Shown here: piece by piece, positions 1 through 9,853 of the stretch
Position numbering within the stretch: the stretch's first letter is position 1
How the letters are laid out: every line of letters begins with the position of its first letter
Source: JAJPXC01 sp964562375
GTDB taxonomy: Bacteria > Bacteroidota > Bacteroidia > Bacteroidales > Muribaculaceae
DNA length: 64,000 nt
NCBI GenBank assembly: GCA_964562375.1
Contig: CAZLSW010000001.1
Coordinates: 1-64,000 of the forward strand
Direction: 5' to 3'
Translations under genes and position numbers: made by a program
Notes under the pieces: model-generated
Databases searched by the model: none
Seen by the model: only the letters and a program-made list of their open reading frames with translations
What the model was told of the DNA's origin: nothing

Positions 1-339
1 GGCCTCGCGGTAAGAGTCGCTTAGCCTTATCTCAAATTTTTAACGAACTATTGATGTTAGTAAGTAGAGTTATTGTGTGCGAGTAGTATTCCTGTTAAGA
101 AATACCCTGATAAAGCAGTGTGTTGAGATCTATCCTTGACGTGTTAAAAGCACTGTGGATTTCGGTACCGCAAAATTACATAAAATGTTGATATATTGCA
201 ACAATTTTAACATATTTTTCAATAGACAAACAGAAGTTTGCACATCAGAAGGATACATTTTGCTTCGGGTTTTCGGATGTCTATTGATTTGTCAACAAGG
301 TGCTGGTACCCGAGACCTGGGTGAGTCGACTTCCAATGG
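1..339. other. Gene-free stretch at window start
   Basis: No convincing gene is seen on either strand. The stretch is AT-rich up to about 290. A short inverted repeat (CAATAGACA at 221-229, TGTCTATTG at 279-287) could close a stem around a 49-base interior. No tRNA cloverleaf or known RNA was recognised. The 72-codon open frame starting at 155 has no recognisable protein character and runs into the palindromic repeat that follows, so I do not call it. Confidence 0.5.
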
Positions 340-645
340 CCCTGGTGTTCGGCATGCCGAACACCTAATGTAGCCCACTACCGTCATGAGCGTCAGCTCA
401 TGCGGTGGTGGGGCAATAGTCGATTTCATCAACCCATCCCTCTCCCCATCGGCTTGCCGATGGCCGACATTGGGGGTGTGATTACTCGCATGGGGGTGAA
501 TGCCCGTCCATATGCATTTTTACGGCCATCGGCAAGCCGATGGGGAGCGAGGTGGATGACATCCCCGCAATTAACCCCACCACCGCATGAGCTGACGCTC
601 ATGACGGTAGTGGGCTACAATAGGCGTTCGGCAGGCCGAACGCCA
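340..645. repeat. Large nested inverted repeat
   Basis: Bases 369-413 and 575-619 are exact reverse complements over 45 bp. The flanks on both sides continue as an imperfect match, giving arms of about 340-465 and 522-645 around a centre of about 56 bases. Each arm is built from smaller palindromes: a perfect 22-bp palindrome at 344-365, a stem CATGAGC-GTCA-GCTCATG at 384-401, and CCATCGGC-TT-GCCGATGG near 447-464. A further partial copy of the outer motif (GGTAGTGGGCTACAATA) lies at about 929-945. No open reading frame of substance is inside. It could be a non-autonomous mobile element or a transcription-ending structure; I see no target-site duplication that decides this. Confidence 0.75.
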
Positions 646-964
646 TGAATATTATCCCATCACCCACCTTTTTAGTTGACTCCGCCAAACCGCCCCGTTG
701 GGGCTGTGAATGGGAGGGTAGATGCAGTTCCCCTTAACCCCAGCACTCCCTCGTACCTCGGTCGTTATACGTTTTGTAACTTCAATAGTTCGTACGGGGT
801 TATTGCCACCCTCGCCGCGTTGCGACTCCGAGGGGATATCCCATGCGGCTCACAAGCTAAACCGACCATAAGATGCTGGGAGAATGGCCATGCCCAAACA
901 CACAAATTTGCAGGTGTCCCCATATGGCGGTAGTGGGCTACAATATTACCCTACTCCCTATGGG
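646..964. other. Gene-free stretch before the priA stop
   Basis: No gene is supported here. It holds one half-copy (about 688-706) of the ACCGCCCCGTTGGGGC element that appears as a full inverted repeat at 32596-32645, and a third copy of the GGTAGTGGGCTACAATA motif near 929. Both suggest that intergenic repeat material accumulates at this 3' end. Confidence 0.5.
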
Positions 965-3460
965 TTATTGGGGGTCGACGTCGTAGTGGATGAGGAGGGA
1001 GCGGAAGGCGGGGTTGCGGTAGAGGCGCAGGCGCTCGTCCTGGAGGATCTGCTTGACGCGCGAGGGGGAGGCCTCGGTCTCCAGTTTTACCATGATTTTG
1101 CGGATGTAGAGCGACTGGACGCGTCCCACGGCGGGTTCGTCGGGGCCGAACACGCGGTTGCCCAACTGCTGAGCGAGGGCCTGGGCGTGGATGGCGGCCG
1201 CGTCGTCGACGGTGCGCGCGTCGCGATGGCGTAGATAGATGTAAATCACCCGGGCGAACGGCGGATAAAGATACCGCTGGCGCTCCCCTAATTCATGCTC
1301 GTAAAAACCTTGATAATCATGGGATTTCACGAATTGTAGGATGGGGTGGTCGGGCTGGTAGCTTTGAATTACAACGCGCCCTTGCTGGCCCTCTCGGCGC
1401 CCGGCGCGTCCTGCCACCTGCGACATCATGTTGAACGCGCGCTCCGAGGACCGGAAATCGGGAAAATTGATGAGCGCGTCGGCGTTCAAAACGGCCACAA
1501 CCGACACCCCAGCGAAGTCCAATCCCTTTGTAACCATCTGAGTACCAACGAGTATATCGGCCTTGCGCTGCGAGAAGTCGTCGATGATGTTGTCGTAGGC
1601 GTCCTTGGCGCGGGTGGTGTCGAGGTCCATGCGCAGGATGCGGTATTGCGAGAAACGCTGCTCCACCTCGGCCTCCACGCGTTCGGTGCCGTAGCCCACG
1701 GTTTCGATGGCCGGCTCGTGGCACTGGGGGCAAACGGTAGGCACCGGGTAAAGGGCTCCGCAGTAGTGGCAAACGAGCTGATTTTGACGGCGATGGAATG
1801 TCAGCGACACGTCGCAGTGCTCGCATTTGGGGATGTAGGCGCAGGCCTTACAACGCGCCATGGGGGCGAATCCGCGGCGGTTGAGGAAGAAAATCGCCTG
1901 CTCTCCGTGGCCGAGAGCCTGTGAGGCGAGATCGACTGTGGTTTTGGCGAGCGAGCCCTCGGCTTGACCAGCCAGACGGGCTCGCTTGAGGTCGACAACT
2001 TCAATTTCGGGCAACTGCGCGTCGCCGTAGCGGTGGGTCATTTCCACCAGTCCCCAACGACCCGTTTTGGCTTTGTAATAGCTTTCCACTGAGGGAGTTG
2101 CGGAGCCAAGCAGGGTTTTTGCGGCGTGCATGGTGGCGAGGACGATGGCCGCGTCGCGAGCGTTGTAGCGCGGCGCCGGGTCGTATTGCTTGTAGCTGCT
2201 CTCATGCTCCTCGTCGACGATGACCAAGCCCAAGCGGGCAAATGGCAGGAACAGCGCCGAGCGAGCACCAATCACCACGCAAGGCTCGCCGCTGTCGAGC
2301 AATCGCTTCCAGATGTCAACGCGCTGATTATCGGTGAATTTGGAGTGGTAAATCACGACCCTTGAGCCGAACACGCGCTGCAACCGCTTGGTCAACTGTG
2401 TTGTAAGGGCGATTTCGGGCACAAGCATCAACGCCTGGTTGCCCTGGTCGAGCACATATTTTATTAGGTGCATGTAAAGCTCGGTCTTGCCCGACGACGT
2501 GACGCCGTGCAGCAGCGTAACCTGCTTGTCGAGGAAGGCGTGGTGAATCTCGTTCAGCGCCCGGGATTGGTCGGGAGTAAGGGCCGGAGGCTCTTTTACA
2601 GGGGCTCCGTCGTAGGCGAAACGGTTCACCTCCTTCTTGTAAGCCTCCACCAGGCCCTTTTTGGCCAGGGCGAGGAGGATTGTGGAGGTCATGCCTGTCT
2701 TTTCGAGCAATGACTCGCGGGTCACTTCCGACGGGGAGCCTCCAGGCCGTAGTGCGCCTGACATAGCGAGCAGGGATTGCAACATCTGCTCCTGCTTAGG
2801 TGCCCCCTTGGTGGCGTCAAACGCCGCATGCAACGCCTGTGGGTCGCGGGGGTTGAACAGCAGGCGCACCATCGCGATCTTGTGAGCCGTGTATCGCTCC
2901 ACAATCTTCTCGGAAACCACCACCAATCCGCGCTCCAACAGCCGGGAGGCGATTTGGGGCACGGCGGTGAAACCGGTGGCCTTGACGATTGCGGCCACCG
3001 ACATTTTCCCCTCTTGGTTGAGGTGGTGCAGCACAATCTGCTCGCGGTCGGTGAGCGATGCTTCCACGCCTTCCTGGGCGAGCGCCTCGTCATAGTCGGG
3101 GTTGAGCTCCAGGAAAGTCTCGCTCTCCACCTTCAATCCGGCGGGGATTGCAGCTTTGTAGACGTCGCCCAGCGAGGCCATGTAGTAATCCGACAGCCAT
3201 TGCCAAAATTTCAGTTGGGGATGACGCACGATAGGCTTGTCGTCGAGCACCGAGAGTATCTCCTTGACTTGCACGCCTTTGGGCGGCTCCACGGCAAGGG
3301 CTGTGACGATGCCGGTGTAATGCTTGCGGGCACCGAAGGGCACGACCACGCGATGGCCCACGGTGACCTTTCCGGCCAGCGTCTCGGGCACGCGATAGGT
3401 GAACGTGGCGTTCAACGGCAGCGGCAGCACCACCTCAGCAAATTCACTCCTCTCCATCAC
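965..3460 (-). CDS. priA: Primosomal protein N' (replication restart helicase PriA)
   Basis: This is the 3'-to-5' DNA helicase that recognises stalled forks and reloads the replisome. The 831-aa product has the PriA order: an N-terminal DNA-binding part (about 1-110), a middle linker, then a superfamily 2 helicase core with Walker A GVTSSGKT (about 319-326) and DEEH (about 416-419). Eight zinc-binding cysteines lie at about 537, 540, 546, 549, 564, 567, 577 and 580. Length is slightly above the E. coli protein (732 aa). It is the last gene of a three-gene run: its start overlaps the stop of the kinase-like gene by 4 bases, so translation is probably coupled. The identification rests on the motifs and is secure. 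Confidence 0.97.
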   Translation of the reverse strand: MMERSEFAEVVLPLPLNATFTYRVPETLAGKVTVGHRVVVPFGARKHYTGIVTALAVEPPKGVQVKEILSVLDDKPIVRHPQLKFWQWLSDYYMASLGDVYKAAIPAGLKVESETFLELNPDYDEALAQEGVEASLTDREQIVLHHLNQEGKMSVAAIVKATGFTAVPQIASRLLERGLVVVSEKIVERYTAHKIAMVRLLFNPRDPQALHAAFDATKGAPKQEQMLQSLLAMSGALRPGGSPSEVTRESLLEKTGMTSTILLALAKKGLVEAYKKEVNRFAYDGAPVKEPPALTPDQSRALNEIHHAFLDKQVTLLHGVTSSGKTELYMHLIKYVLDQGNQALMLVPEIALTTQLTKRLQRVFGSRVVIYHSKFTDNQRVDIWKRLLDSGEPCVVIGARSALFLPFARLGLVIVDEEHESSYKQYDPAPRYNARDAAIVLATMHAAKTLLGSATPSVESYYKAKTGRWGLVEMTHRYGDAQLPEIEVVDLKRARLAGQAEGSLAKTTVDLASQALGHGEQAIFFLNRRGFAPMARCKACAYIPKCEHCDVSLTFHRRQNQLVCHYCGALYPVPTVCPQCHEPAIETVGYGTERVEAEVEQRFSQYRILRMDLDTTRAKDAYDNIIDDFSQRKADILVGTQMVTKGLDFAGVSVVAVLNADALINFPDFRSSERAFNMMSQVAGRAGRREGQQGRVVIQSYQPDHPILQFVKSHDYQGFYEHELGERQRYLYPPFARVIYIYLRHRDARTVDDAAAIHAQALAQQLGNRVFGPDEPAVGRVQSLYIRKIMVKLETEASPSRVKQILQDERLRLYRNPAFRSLLIHYDVDPQ

Positions 3461-4224
3461 AGCTTGTATTTTTTGCCGAGGTAGCGGCGGCGGAGGATTT
3501 TCCAGTGCTGGTGACGGGCCACGCGACGATGGTAGCGGGCATAGGCCTCCATGGCCTCCACGCTGGCGCGGTCAAACTCGCCGTCGGTAGCCATGGCATA
3601 GTGGGCGGCCAAGCGGGCGATGTCCTCAGGACACCAGAAGATGGCCTTGAACATCGACATAAGTTGGCGGTGGTCGCGCTGGTTGAAGGTGATGCGATTG
3701 AGGTCGACGTACTGGAAGTGGATCTTCCCGTCGTCGCCCTTTCCGTAAAGAATGTTGCCCGGGGAGAAGTCGCGTATCTGCACGCCCTTGGAGTGCAGGC
3801 GCGCCATCTCGCGACCCAGGGCGGCGATTATCTCGGGACCTTCCTCGGTGGTCTCCTTGTGGCGTATCGTGGGGAGGTCGACCTGCAGGGAGAAGTAGTA
3901 GCTCTCGGCGAGCCAGGGCGTGCGGTGCTCCACGTAAGCGATAGGCTCGGGCGTGCCGAAGCCGAGGCGCCGCAACTCCATGCCGTTGTGGAACGAGCGA
4001 TAGGCTTTGCTTTTGCGCAGGGTGACGTAGACGATGTGGTTGGGGAACTTGGGCACGTGGAATCGCTTGATGTTGATTTTGAGTCCGTCGCGCTCCACCC
4101 ATCCAAGGCGGTTGCGGCGGTCGTAGATGATGTGCAAGTCGTCGGGGAGGCCATTCTCGGCCACCTCGCGCACAAAGCCCTCCAGGGCCTTGTACTTGGG
4201 GTTGATTTCCACGCGCAGGCTCAT
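3457..4224 (-). CDS. Lipopolysaccharide kinase (Kdo/WaaP-like) family protein
   Basis: The 255-aa protein has a reduced protein-kinase-like fold of the LPS kinase (KdkA/WaaP/InaA) type. It has an N-terminal lobe with lysine in INIKRFHVP, a catalytic-loop equivalent around RDFSPGNILYG, and a metal-binding-like segment QYVDLNRI. Such enzymes phosphorylate Kdo or heptose of the lipid A-core on the cytoplasmic face of the inner membrane. The gene lies between a family 2 glycosyltransferase and priA with 4-base overlaps on both sides. The glycosyltransferase neighbour supports a role in LPS core modification; priA is probably only a passenger. The exact sugar substrate cannot be read from the sequence. 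Confidence 0.8.
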   Translation of the reverse strand: MSLRVEINPKYKALEGFVREVAENGLPDDLHIIYDRRNRLGWVERDGLKINIKRFHVPKFPNHIVYVTLRKSKAYRSFHNGMELRRLGFGTPEPIAYVEHRTPWLAESYYFSLQVDLPTIRHKETTEEGPEIIAALGREMARLHSKGVQIRDFSPGNILYGKGDDGKIHFQYVDLNRITFNQRDHRQLMSMFKAIFWCPEDIARLAAHYAMATDGEFDRASVEAMEAYARYHRRVARHQHWKILRRRYLGKKYKL

Positions 4225-4997
4225 TGTGGCTTGTGGGTGTTATTGTGGCGTAAAATGCGGCGTGCCAAGCCGTAGGACATCACCGCCGAGCGGAATGCCT
4301 GGGCCGATATCGCCCTGCCGGGAGCGCCGTCGAGGAAACCGCCCTTCACCACATAGCTGTTGAAGAACTGGCGCGCGCCCTCGATATAAGGGGTGAAAGG
4401 GCTGACGCGCTCCTGGGAGGCGGCGATCACGCGGCCTTGCATAGCGGCTTGGAGCGACTGCGTGCGGCGGTATTCGTCGGGGCAGGAGCAACGGTAGTGG
4501 AGGATGTCGCCTTGGAGCATGCACGGGCGCACGGAGTTGGGGAAAATCACCTTTTCGGCCACGTCGCGCAGGTCCCACGACGCGTAGGATTTGTCGAAGA
4601 GGCGCGTCTGCACGTCGGGGTACCATCCCGAGTGCCTCACCGGCTCGCCGCAAAAGAAATTGAGTCGCGACATCGCGTAGACGCGGTGGGTGAATCCCTC
4701 CTGTTTGAGGGCGATCAGGGATTGGCGCAAGGCTGGCGACAGCACCTCGTCGGCGTCGATTGACAGCACGTAGCGATGGGTGGTGAGCGACGTGGCGTAC
4801 TGGCGTTGCGCGCCGTAGCCATGGAAGCGACGTTGCGTCACGCGGCAACCGTGGCTGCGGCAAATCTCGGCTGTGGCGTCGGACGAAAACGAGTCGATGA
4901 CCACAATCTCGTCGGCTACCCCCTCAAGGGAGCGCAGGCACTGCTCGATGCGGCTTTCCTCGTTGCGCGTGATTATGGTGGCTGAGATTTTCTCCAT
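4221..4997 (-). CDS. Family 2 glycosyltransferase (LPS core type)
   Basis: The 258-aa protein has a GT-A fold start (ATIITRNEESRIEQCL), a DxD-like motif in SIDADEVL near residue 82, and the compact length of WaaE/KdtX-like LPS core glycosyltransferases. It would add a sugar to lipid A-core on the cytoplasmic side. It is the first gene of the operon with the LPS-kinase-like gene and priA (4-base overlap with the next gene). The ATG at 4997 lies only a few bases downstream of a -7-like element, so the leader is very short. Donor sugar and acceptor are unknown. Confidence 0.85.
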   Translation of the reverse strand: MEKISATIITRNEESRIEQCLRSLEGVADEIVVIDSFSSDATAEICRSHGCRVTQRRFHGYGAQRQYATSLTTHRYVLSIDADEVLSPALRQSLIALKQEGFTHRVYAMSRLNFFCGEPVRHSGWYPDVQTRLFDKSYASWDLRDVAEKVIFPNSVRPCMLQGDILHYRCSCPDEYRRTQSLQAAMQGRVIAASQERVSPFTPYIEGARQFFNSYVVKGGFLDGAPGRAISAQAFRSAVMSYGLARRILRHNNTHKPQ

Positions 4998-5004
4998 GGT
5001 AACG

Positions 5005-5012
5005 CGAAGGTA
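5005..5012 (-). promoter_or_regulatory. Bacteroidetes -7 element TACCTTCG
   Basis: On the minus strand the sequence reads TACCTTCGCG, a one-base variant of the Bacteroidetes -7 consensus TAnnTTTG, 7 bases before the glycosyltransferase ATG. The same TAnnTTYGCG arrangement close to a start codon recurs upstream of several other genes here. No clear -33 box was seen. Confidence 0.5.
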
Positions 5013-5041
5013 GGAAAAATGCCGCGTGTGACCAAAATTTT

Positions 5042-7822
5042 TTATCGGCGCATGCCGGGAGGTGGGCCACCGGGACCGCGGCGACGGCCAGTGTCGCGCA
5101 TCTCAGGCTCGTTGCCCTTGCCGAACGAGTTGAATCGGTAGCTGAGCGTGGCCATGAAGTAGCGCGTAAGCGAGTTGTAGCGGGTGTCGTCGATATAGTT
5201 GGCGGTGACAGTACGGCTGACGTTGTTCTTTTGCTGGAGCAGGTCGTAGACTTTGACAGTGAATGTAGCAGCCTGATTCTTAAGGAATTGGTAAGATATG
5301 GAGGCATTCCACATCCAATAGTTGGAGTTGTATCCCGAGGCGTAACCCGAGGTGCCGGTGTAGGTGACATCGGTGGCGAGAACAATGCCCCAGGGGGAGT
5401 ACCAGGTGCCGTTGAATGTGCCTCCATAGCCTTGGATGGTTTGTTGGGAGGTTGTGGAGACTGAAGCCCAGGTCTTCTGCACCATGTAGTTGGGGCGCAG
5501 CTCCAGCTCGAGGTTGTCGGGACGGAAAGCGATGCCGGGCGACTCGTGTACGCTCCAGGTGGTAGTGGTGTTGCGGTCGCCGTTGTTGAAACCTACCGAG
5601 TGGTTGATGTTGGTGAAGATATGGTTGGACACCTGCCACGTCTTGCGGCGCAAAGGCTGGGAGAACATGTTCATTACACGGAGCGACCACACGCCGTTGA
5701 CATTGGCGTAAGTGGTGACTTGGCCACCGGTGAGTGAGTTGTAGGTGGTGCGCGAGACGATGGAGTTTTGTACCACTTGGGCGTCGGCCATCAACATGAT
5801 GGAACGCTGGTGCTCGGCGTTGTAGTCCTGGAAACGCAGGCGCAGGTAATGGGTGAACGTGGGGTCGAGGTCGGGATTACCAACAACCACGCGCAGGGGG
5901 TTGGAGTAGTCGGCCACGGGTTGCAACTGGGTCATCGACGGCTGCGACGAGCGTCCGCGGTAGTTGAGCATAATCGAGCGACTCTTTCCCATCTTGTAAC
6001 GGTAGCGCAGGAACGGGGCGAAGTTCCACACCCAGCGCTCGGGGATGTTCTTGGCCTCGTTGATAAGGTCGCGCGACTTGGACATTGAGGGCACGAGCGA
6101 CAGGCCGGCGTCCAAGGTGTGGGTTTTGGTCACCCACTTGAAGCCTACGCGTATGTCCTGGGTGAAAAACTCGTTGCGGAAGCGGTTGCTCAGCGAGTCG
6201 ACCTGCTCCATCTCGGGGAGTACTATAGGCTCGTAGAGGGGGCCGTTGGGCCATTCCAAGGGATGCTCGTAGGTGATTTTGTCGGCGTTGTTCCAGCGGT
6301 ATTGGAATTGGTAGCTAAGGGTGAGGAACAGGCCTTTTTTGAGATTCAACGGCTCGGTCCAAGTGGCTCGTGCGCGGATAAGGTTGCTCCACGTGTGGTC
6401 GTCGCCGTATTGGTCGTAGGCGTCAATCGAGTCGTTGAACAGGTAGAACGTGTTGTGGGAATAGGTGTTGGCCTTCTCGCGCACGTTGGAGTACTCGTAG
6501 CGCACGTTTAACGAGTAGCTACGCCCGGGATGGCTCTTGAAGTTGTGGTTGAACGTCAATTCGCCACCCATCTCCCAGGAGTTGCCGCGGGAGTCGTTGG
6601 TGTTGAATGAGCGGGTGACGGGGACGCGCAGGCCCGAGATGTTGAGGGTGGAGTCGAGGCTCTCCGAATCGTTGTGGTTGAACGAGAACCGGGGGCGGAA
6701 GTCAAACGTGTTGAACGAGTCGGGCTTCCACTCTATGCGGAAGTCGGCACGCAAGTTGTGACCACGGTCGCGGGCCTTGGAGCCGGAGTTGCTGTACGAC
6801 GAGGAGTCGTTGAACAGGTACTCGCGGTTTTGCAATTTACGGGTGTCGCGGTCGGTGTGGGAGTACATCACGTCGCCACCGAAGCGTATAATCTCCTCCT
6901 TGCCCACATTGAAGTTGAAGCCGAGGGTTTGGGAAGTGTTGATGCCCTGGTCGCCACCGAATCGGCGGAATCGGGAGCCGTTGCTGTCGGTGAAACCCAA
7001 GTCGTTGGTGTTGTTGGCGCCGCCAAGGAATGTGAACTGGTTGCCGTTCTGGAATCGGTTGATGTTGAAGCCCACCTGGTAGCGGTCGTCGGTGCCGTAA
7101 CCGGCCTCAACGTTGCCGAACCAACCGTTCTTCATGTCTTTTTTGACGGTGAGGTTGATCACTGTCTCGTCCTCGCCGTCGTCGACGCCGGTCAAGCGGG
7201 CGAGATCGCTCTTGCGATCAACCACTTGGAGCTTGTCAACCATGTCGACGGGGAGGTTTTTGGAGGCCACCTTGGGGTCGTCGGAGAAAAATTCGCGGCC
7301 GTCCACCAATATCTTTGTCACCTCCTTGCCGTTGGCGGTGATTTTGCCCTCCGAGTCGACCTCCACGCCAGGCAGGCGTTTCAGCAGGTCCTCAACCACG
7401 GCGTTGGGCTGAGTCTTGTAGGAGTCGGCGTTGTATTCGATGGTGTCCTCCATCACCTTCACGGGGGTCTTGACGGCGGTCACGGTGGCCTCTTTCAGGA
7501 GTACGGATGATTCACCCAAGGCGATTTTGCCCAATCGTAAAGCCTTGTCGCCCACGGTAATATCGGTGTATTTTGTGGTATAGCCAATATAGGAAGCGGC
7601 GAGAATGTATTTGCCGGCTTTTACCTCTTGGAGGCGAAATTGGCCGTCCATGTTGGAAGCGGTGCCCTTGACGTAGGAGGAGTCGCGGGCGGCAAGCAGG
7701 CGCACGGTTGCCTCGGGCAACGCCTCGCCGGTTTCGTCAACTATGGTGCCGCTGATGGTGGTGGCTTGCAAGCCTAAAGCCATGACTGCGGCTAATATGA
7801 TGAAAATCAGTTTATGTGGCAT
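5042..7822 (-). CDS. Outer membrane beta-barrel protein with carboxypeptidase-like domain and TonB-type plug
   Basis: The 926-aa protein has a signal peptide (about 1-21), a carboxypeptidase-regulatory-like beta-sandwich (ISGTIVDETGEALPEATV, about 22-105), a plug-like segment (about 130-230, with VVEDLLKRLPGVEVDSEGKI and ILVDGREFF), and a long beta-barrel rich in aromatic strands. It ends in an arginine-, glycine- and proline-rich tail (RRRGPGGPPPGMRR). This is the architecture of the OMP_b-brl_3 family, TonB-receptor relatives common in Bacteroidetes. No SusD-like partner is adjacent, so it is not an obvious polysaccharide-utilisation pair. The ligand is unknown. The low-complexity tail after the last strand is unusual for a barrel closed by a terminal aromatic residue, though it occurs in this family. 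Confidence 0.85.
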   Translation of the reverse strand: MPHKLIFIILAAVMALGLQATTISGTIVDETGEALPEATVRLLAARDSSYVKGTASNMDGQFRLQEVKAGKYILAASYIGYTTKYTDITVGDKALRLGKIALGESSVLLKEATVTAVKTPVKVMEDTIEYNADSYKTQPNAVVEDLLKRLPGVEVDSEGKITANGKEVTKILVDGREFFSDDPKVASKNLPVDMVDKLQVVDRKSDLARLTGVDDGEDETVINLTVKKDMKNGWFGNVEAGYGTDDRYQVGFNINRFQNGNQFTFLGGANNTNDLGFTDSNGSRFRRFGGDQGINTSQTLGFNFNVGKEEIIRFGGDVMYSHTDRDTRKLQNREYLFNDSSSYSNSGSKARDRGHNLRADFRIEWKPDSFNTFDFRPRFSFNHNDSESLDSTLNISGLRVPVTRSFNTNDSRGNSWEMGGELTFNHNFKSHPGRSYSLNVRYEYSNVREKANTYSHNTFYLFNDSIDAYDQYGDDHTWSNLIRARATWTEPLNLKKGLFLTLSYQFQYRWNNADKITYEHPLEWPNGPLYEPIVLPEMEQVDSLSNRFRNEFFTQDIRVGFKWVTKTHTLDAGLSLVPSMSKSRDLINEAKNIPERWVWNFAPFLRYRYKMGKSRSIMLNYRGRSSQPSMTQLQPVADYSNPLRVVVGNPDLDPTFTHYLRLRFQDYNAEHQRSIMLMADAQVVQNSIVSRTTYNSLTGGQVTTYANVNGVWSLRVMNMFSQPLRRKTWQVSNHIFTNINHSVGFNNGDRNTTTTWSVHESPGIAFRPDNLELELRPNYMVQKTWASVSTTSQQTIQGYGGTFNGTWYSPWGIVLATDVTYTGTSGYASGYNSNYWMWNASISYQFLKNQAATFTVKVYDLLQQKNNVSRTVTANYIDDTRYNSLTRYFMATLSYRFNSFGKGNEPEMRDTGRRRGPGGPPPGMRR

Positions 7823-7937
7823 ATTGTGATGGGTTCTTGGAAGTATTGACTTCGCTCTTGGCGAAAGGTTTAGCTGAATTTTGGCTTTAATAGTTGATTG
7901 CGGAATTTCTCTATAAAAACGTATCTTGGTTTAACAT

Positions 7938-9848
7938 TTATTTGTGGATTTTCCGGGGTCCCCTACCCTCTTGCACCACAATGTACATTCCTTGCGGAAG
8001 GGATTGAAGGGAGGAGCCTACGCGTCGCCCCTGCAGGTCGTAGACGTCGTAGGGAGCCGTATAGTCGATGGCGTCATTGGTTATATCCTTGACGGCCAAG
8101 AAGTCGCAATCGGAGGTTTGGCCAAACTCACGCCACACGGGAGCGGCCTCGTAGGTGGTGAGGGCGTTTTCCCAAACGAGCAGCGTGGCCTCCTGGAGCA
8201 CGCGGTTCTCGAACCCGCAGCCATTGGACATCAGCGACACCTCAACGGGGGTGAACGTGGGAGGTATCACGTTGCTACAGTACACATTACGCAATCCCCA
8301 GCAGTAGGCGAAGGCGTCCTCGGCAATCTCCTCCACATTGTCGCGGAGTATTACATCTTGAAGAACCGTGCAGTGGTCGAAGGCGCCTTGGCCGATGGAG
8401 CGCAAACCCATGCCAAGGGGAACACTCTGCAGGGCTGTGCAACCGGCGAAGGCTCCCTCGCCGATTTCGGTCATGCCGTCGGGGAAGTCCAATCCTTGTA
8501 GATTGGAGCAGGAGTGGAAGGCGTAGCGGGGTATTTCGGCGAGGTTGCTACCCATCTTAACCCAAAACATTGAGCTACAGTTCATAAACGAGCGCTCGCC
8601 GATGGTGAGGAGCGACTCGGGGAAGTCGGCCCCTCGCAAGGCTTTACAGCCAGCGAATGCCTCATAACCAATGCTTTCCACCCCCTCTTGCACGGGGAAT
8701 TCCGTCATGGCGATGCAGCGGTAGAACGCGCGGTCGCCGATAGTGGTGATAGTGGCCGGAAGGGCGATATCGCTCAGGGCGCCGCAGTCGTTGAATGTGT
8801 TGTCCTTCAGCTCGGTAATCGGGGCGAGAATCTCTACTTTCGACAGGTAATGACAGCCCTCGAAGAGCCCCGAGCCCAAGGTAACCACCGAGGCGGGAAT
8901 GCTCATTTGCTTGACGCCGGTGTAGGCCAAAGCGTACTCGCCCAACGACTCCACGCCGTGCTGTATATCAATTTCGGTCAATGCGTTACAACCGTAGAAA
9001 GCACTGTCGCCAATCTCTATTACCGTGACGGGGACGTCAACCTTCTCCAGCACCACGCACTGCTCGAACGCGCAGCGCTCTATCCGTGAAATCCGTGAGG
9101 AATTGGTGGCTGTAACCAGGAATTCACAGTCGGCGAACGCCTGCTCGCCCATTTCCAGCAACGATGCGGGGAGATCGACAGCGGTAATAGCCGATGATTT
9201 AAACGCCTGGTTGCCAATTCGTTGAAGTTGGTCGTTGAGGGTAATTGTGGCAAGCTTGGTGCAACGCATGAACGCGCGGTCGCCAATCTCGGTGAGCTGG
9301 GCCGGTGCCTCGAAAGTTTTTAGGTACACGCAATCCTCGAATACGCTGGAGCCGATCTTGGCAAGCTCGGCGGGGAGAGTGAGCTGGTTGAGGCGCGAAC
9401 AGCCATAAAAGAGGGAATCGGCAAGCTCCGACACGCCGCTTTGGATATTTACGCGCCTGAGGCTCTCGCACCCCTGCATGGCGTTGGGGCCGATGTAGGT
9501 GACGGTCGAGGGAAAGTCGAGGGAGGTAATCCACAAGCACCCCGAAAAGGCGTGGTGACCCACCGAGCGCAGGGCCGACGGCATGGCGACTGTGGTGATT
9601 TTCGCGCAGTCCTTGAGGGCGTTGTCGGCCAGGGCCACTACCGAGTAGGTGGTATTGCCATTGGTAACCGTCGAGGGGATAGAGAGGGAGTAGGAATGGT
9701 TTTTGTTAACCAATCCTGCCAGTTCTACTTCGTTGTCGCTCAGGATGTTGTAGTAGAAACCGTTGTTTGTTATATCGTAAGCCCACAAGGCCTTGGGGGC
9801 CAGCAATGCGAGCGTAAATATTGCAAAAAATGAGAGTAAGCGATTCAT
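7938..9848 (-). CDS. BspA-like leucine-rich repeat surface protein with C-terminal sorting-like domain
   Basis: I place the start at the ATG at 9848 (MNRLLSFFAIFTLALLAP), which gives a clean signal peptide; the longer frame adds 13 unlikely residues. The 636-aa product is almost entirely LRR_5 (Treponema pallidum/BspA-type) repeats of about 23 residues with the pattern IG..AF..C..L..V..P..V. The last 35 residues (YDLQGRRVGSSLQSLPQG and following) resemble a Por-secretion (T9SS type A) tail. It is therefore probably secreted and attached at the surface by the T9SS machinery encoded elsewhere in the window. LRR_5 proteins often mediate adhesion to host matrix or other bacteria; the partner here is unknown. 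A TATCTTCG element lies just upstream. Confidence 0.85.
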   Translation of the reverse strand: MNRLLSFFAIFTLALLAPKALWAYDITNNGFYYNILSDNEVELAGLVNKNHSYSLSIPSTVTNGNTTYSVVALADNALKDCAKITTVAMPSALRSVGHHAFSGCLWITSLDFPSTVTYIGPNAMQGCESLRRVNIQSGVSELADSLFYGCSRLNQLTLPAELAKIGSSVFEDCVYLKTFEAPAQLTEIGDRAFMRCTKLATITLNDQLQRIGNQAFKSSAITAVDLPASLLEMGEQAFADCEFLVTATNSSRISRIERCAFEQCVVLEKVDVPVTVIEIGDSAFYGCNALTEIDIQHGVESLGEYALAYTGVKQMSIPASVVTLGSGLFEGCHYLSKVEILAPITELKDNTFNDCGALSDIALPATITTIGDRAFYRCIAMTEFPVQEGVESIGYEAFAGCKALRGADFPESLLTIGERSFMNCSSMFWVKMGSNLAEIPRYAFHSCSNLQGLDFPDGMTEIGEGAFAGCTALQSVPLGMGLRSIGQGAFDHCTVLQDVILRDNVEEIAEDAFAYCWGLRNVYCSNVIPPTFTPVEVSLMSNGCGFENRVLQEATLLVWENALTTYEAAPVWREFGQTSDCDFLAVKDITNDAIDYTAPYDVYDLQGRRVGSSLQSLPQGMYIVVQEGRGPRKIHK

Positions 9849-9853
9849 CTCCG

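Noticed and set aside
155..373. 72-codon open frame at the window start
   Set aside because: No protein-like pattern, and its end lies in the palindromic repeat.
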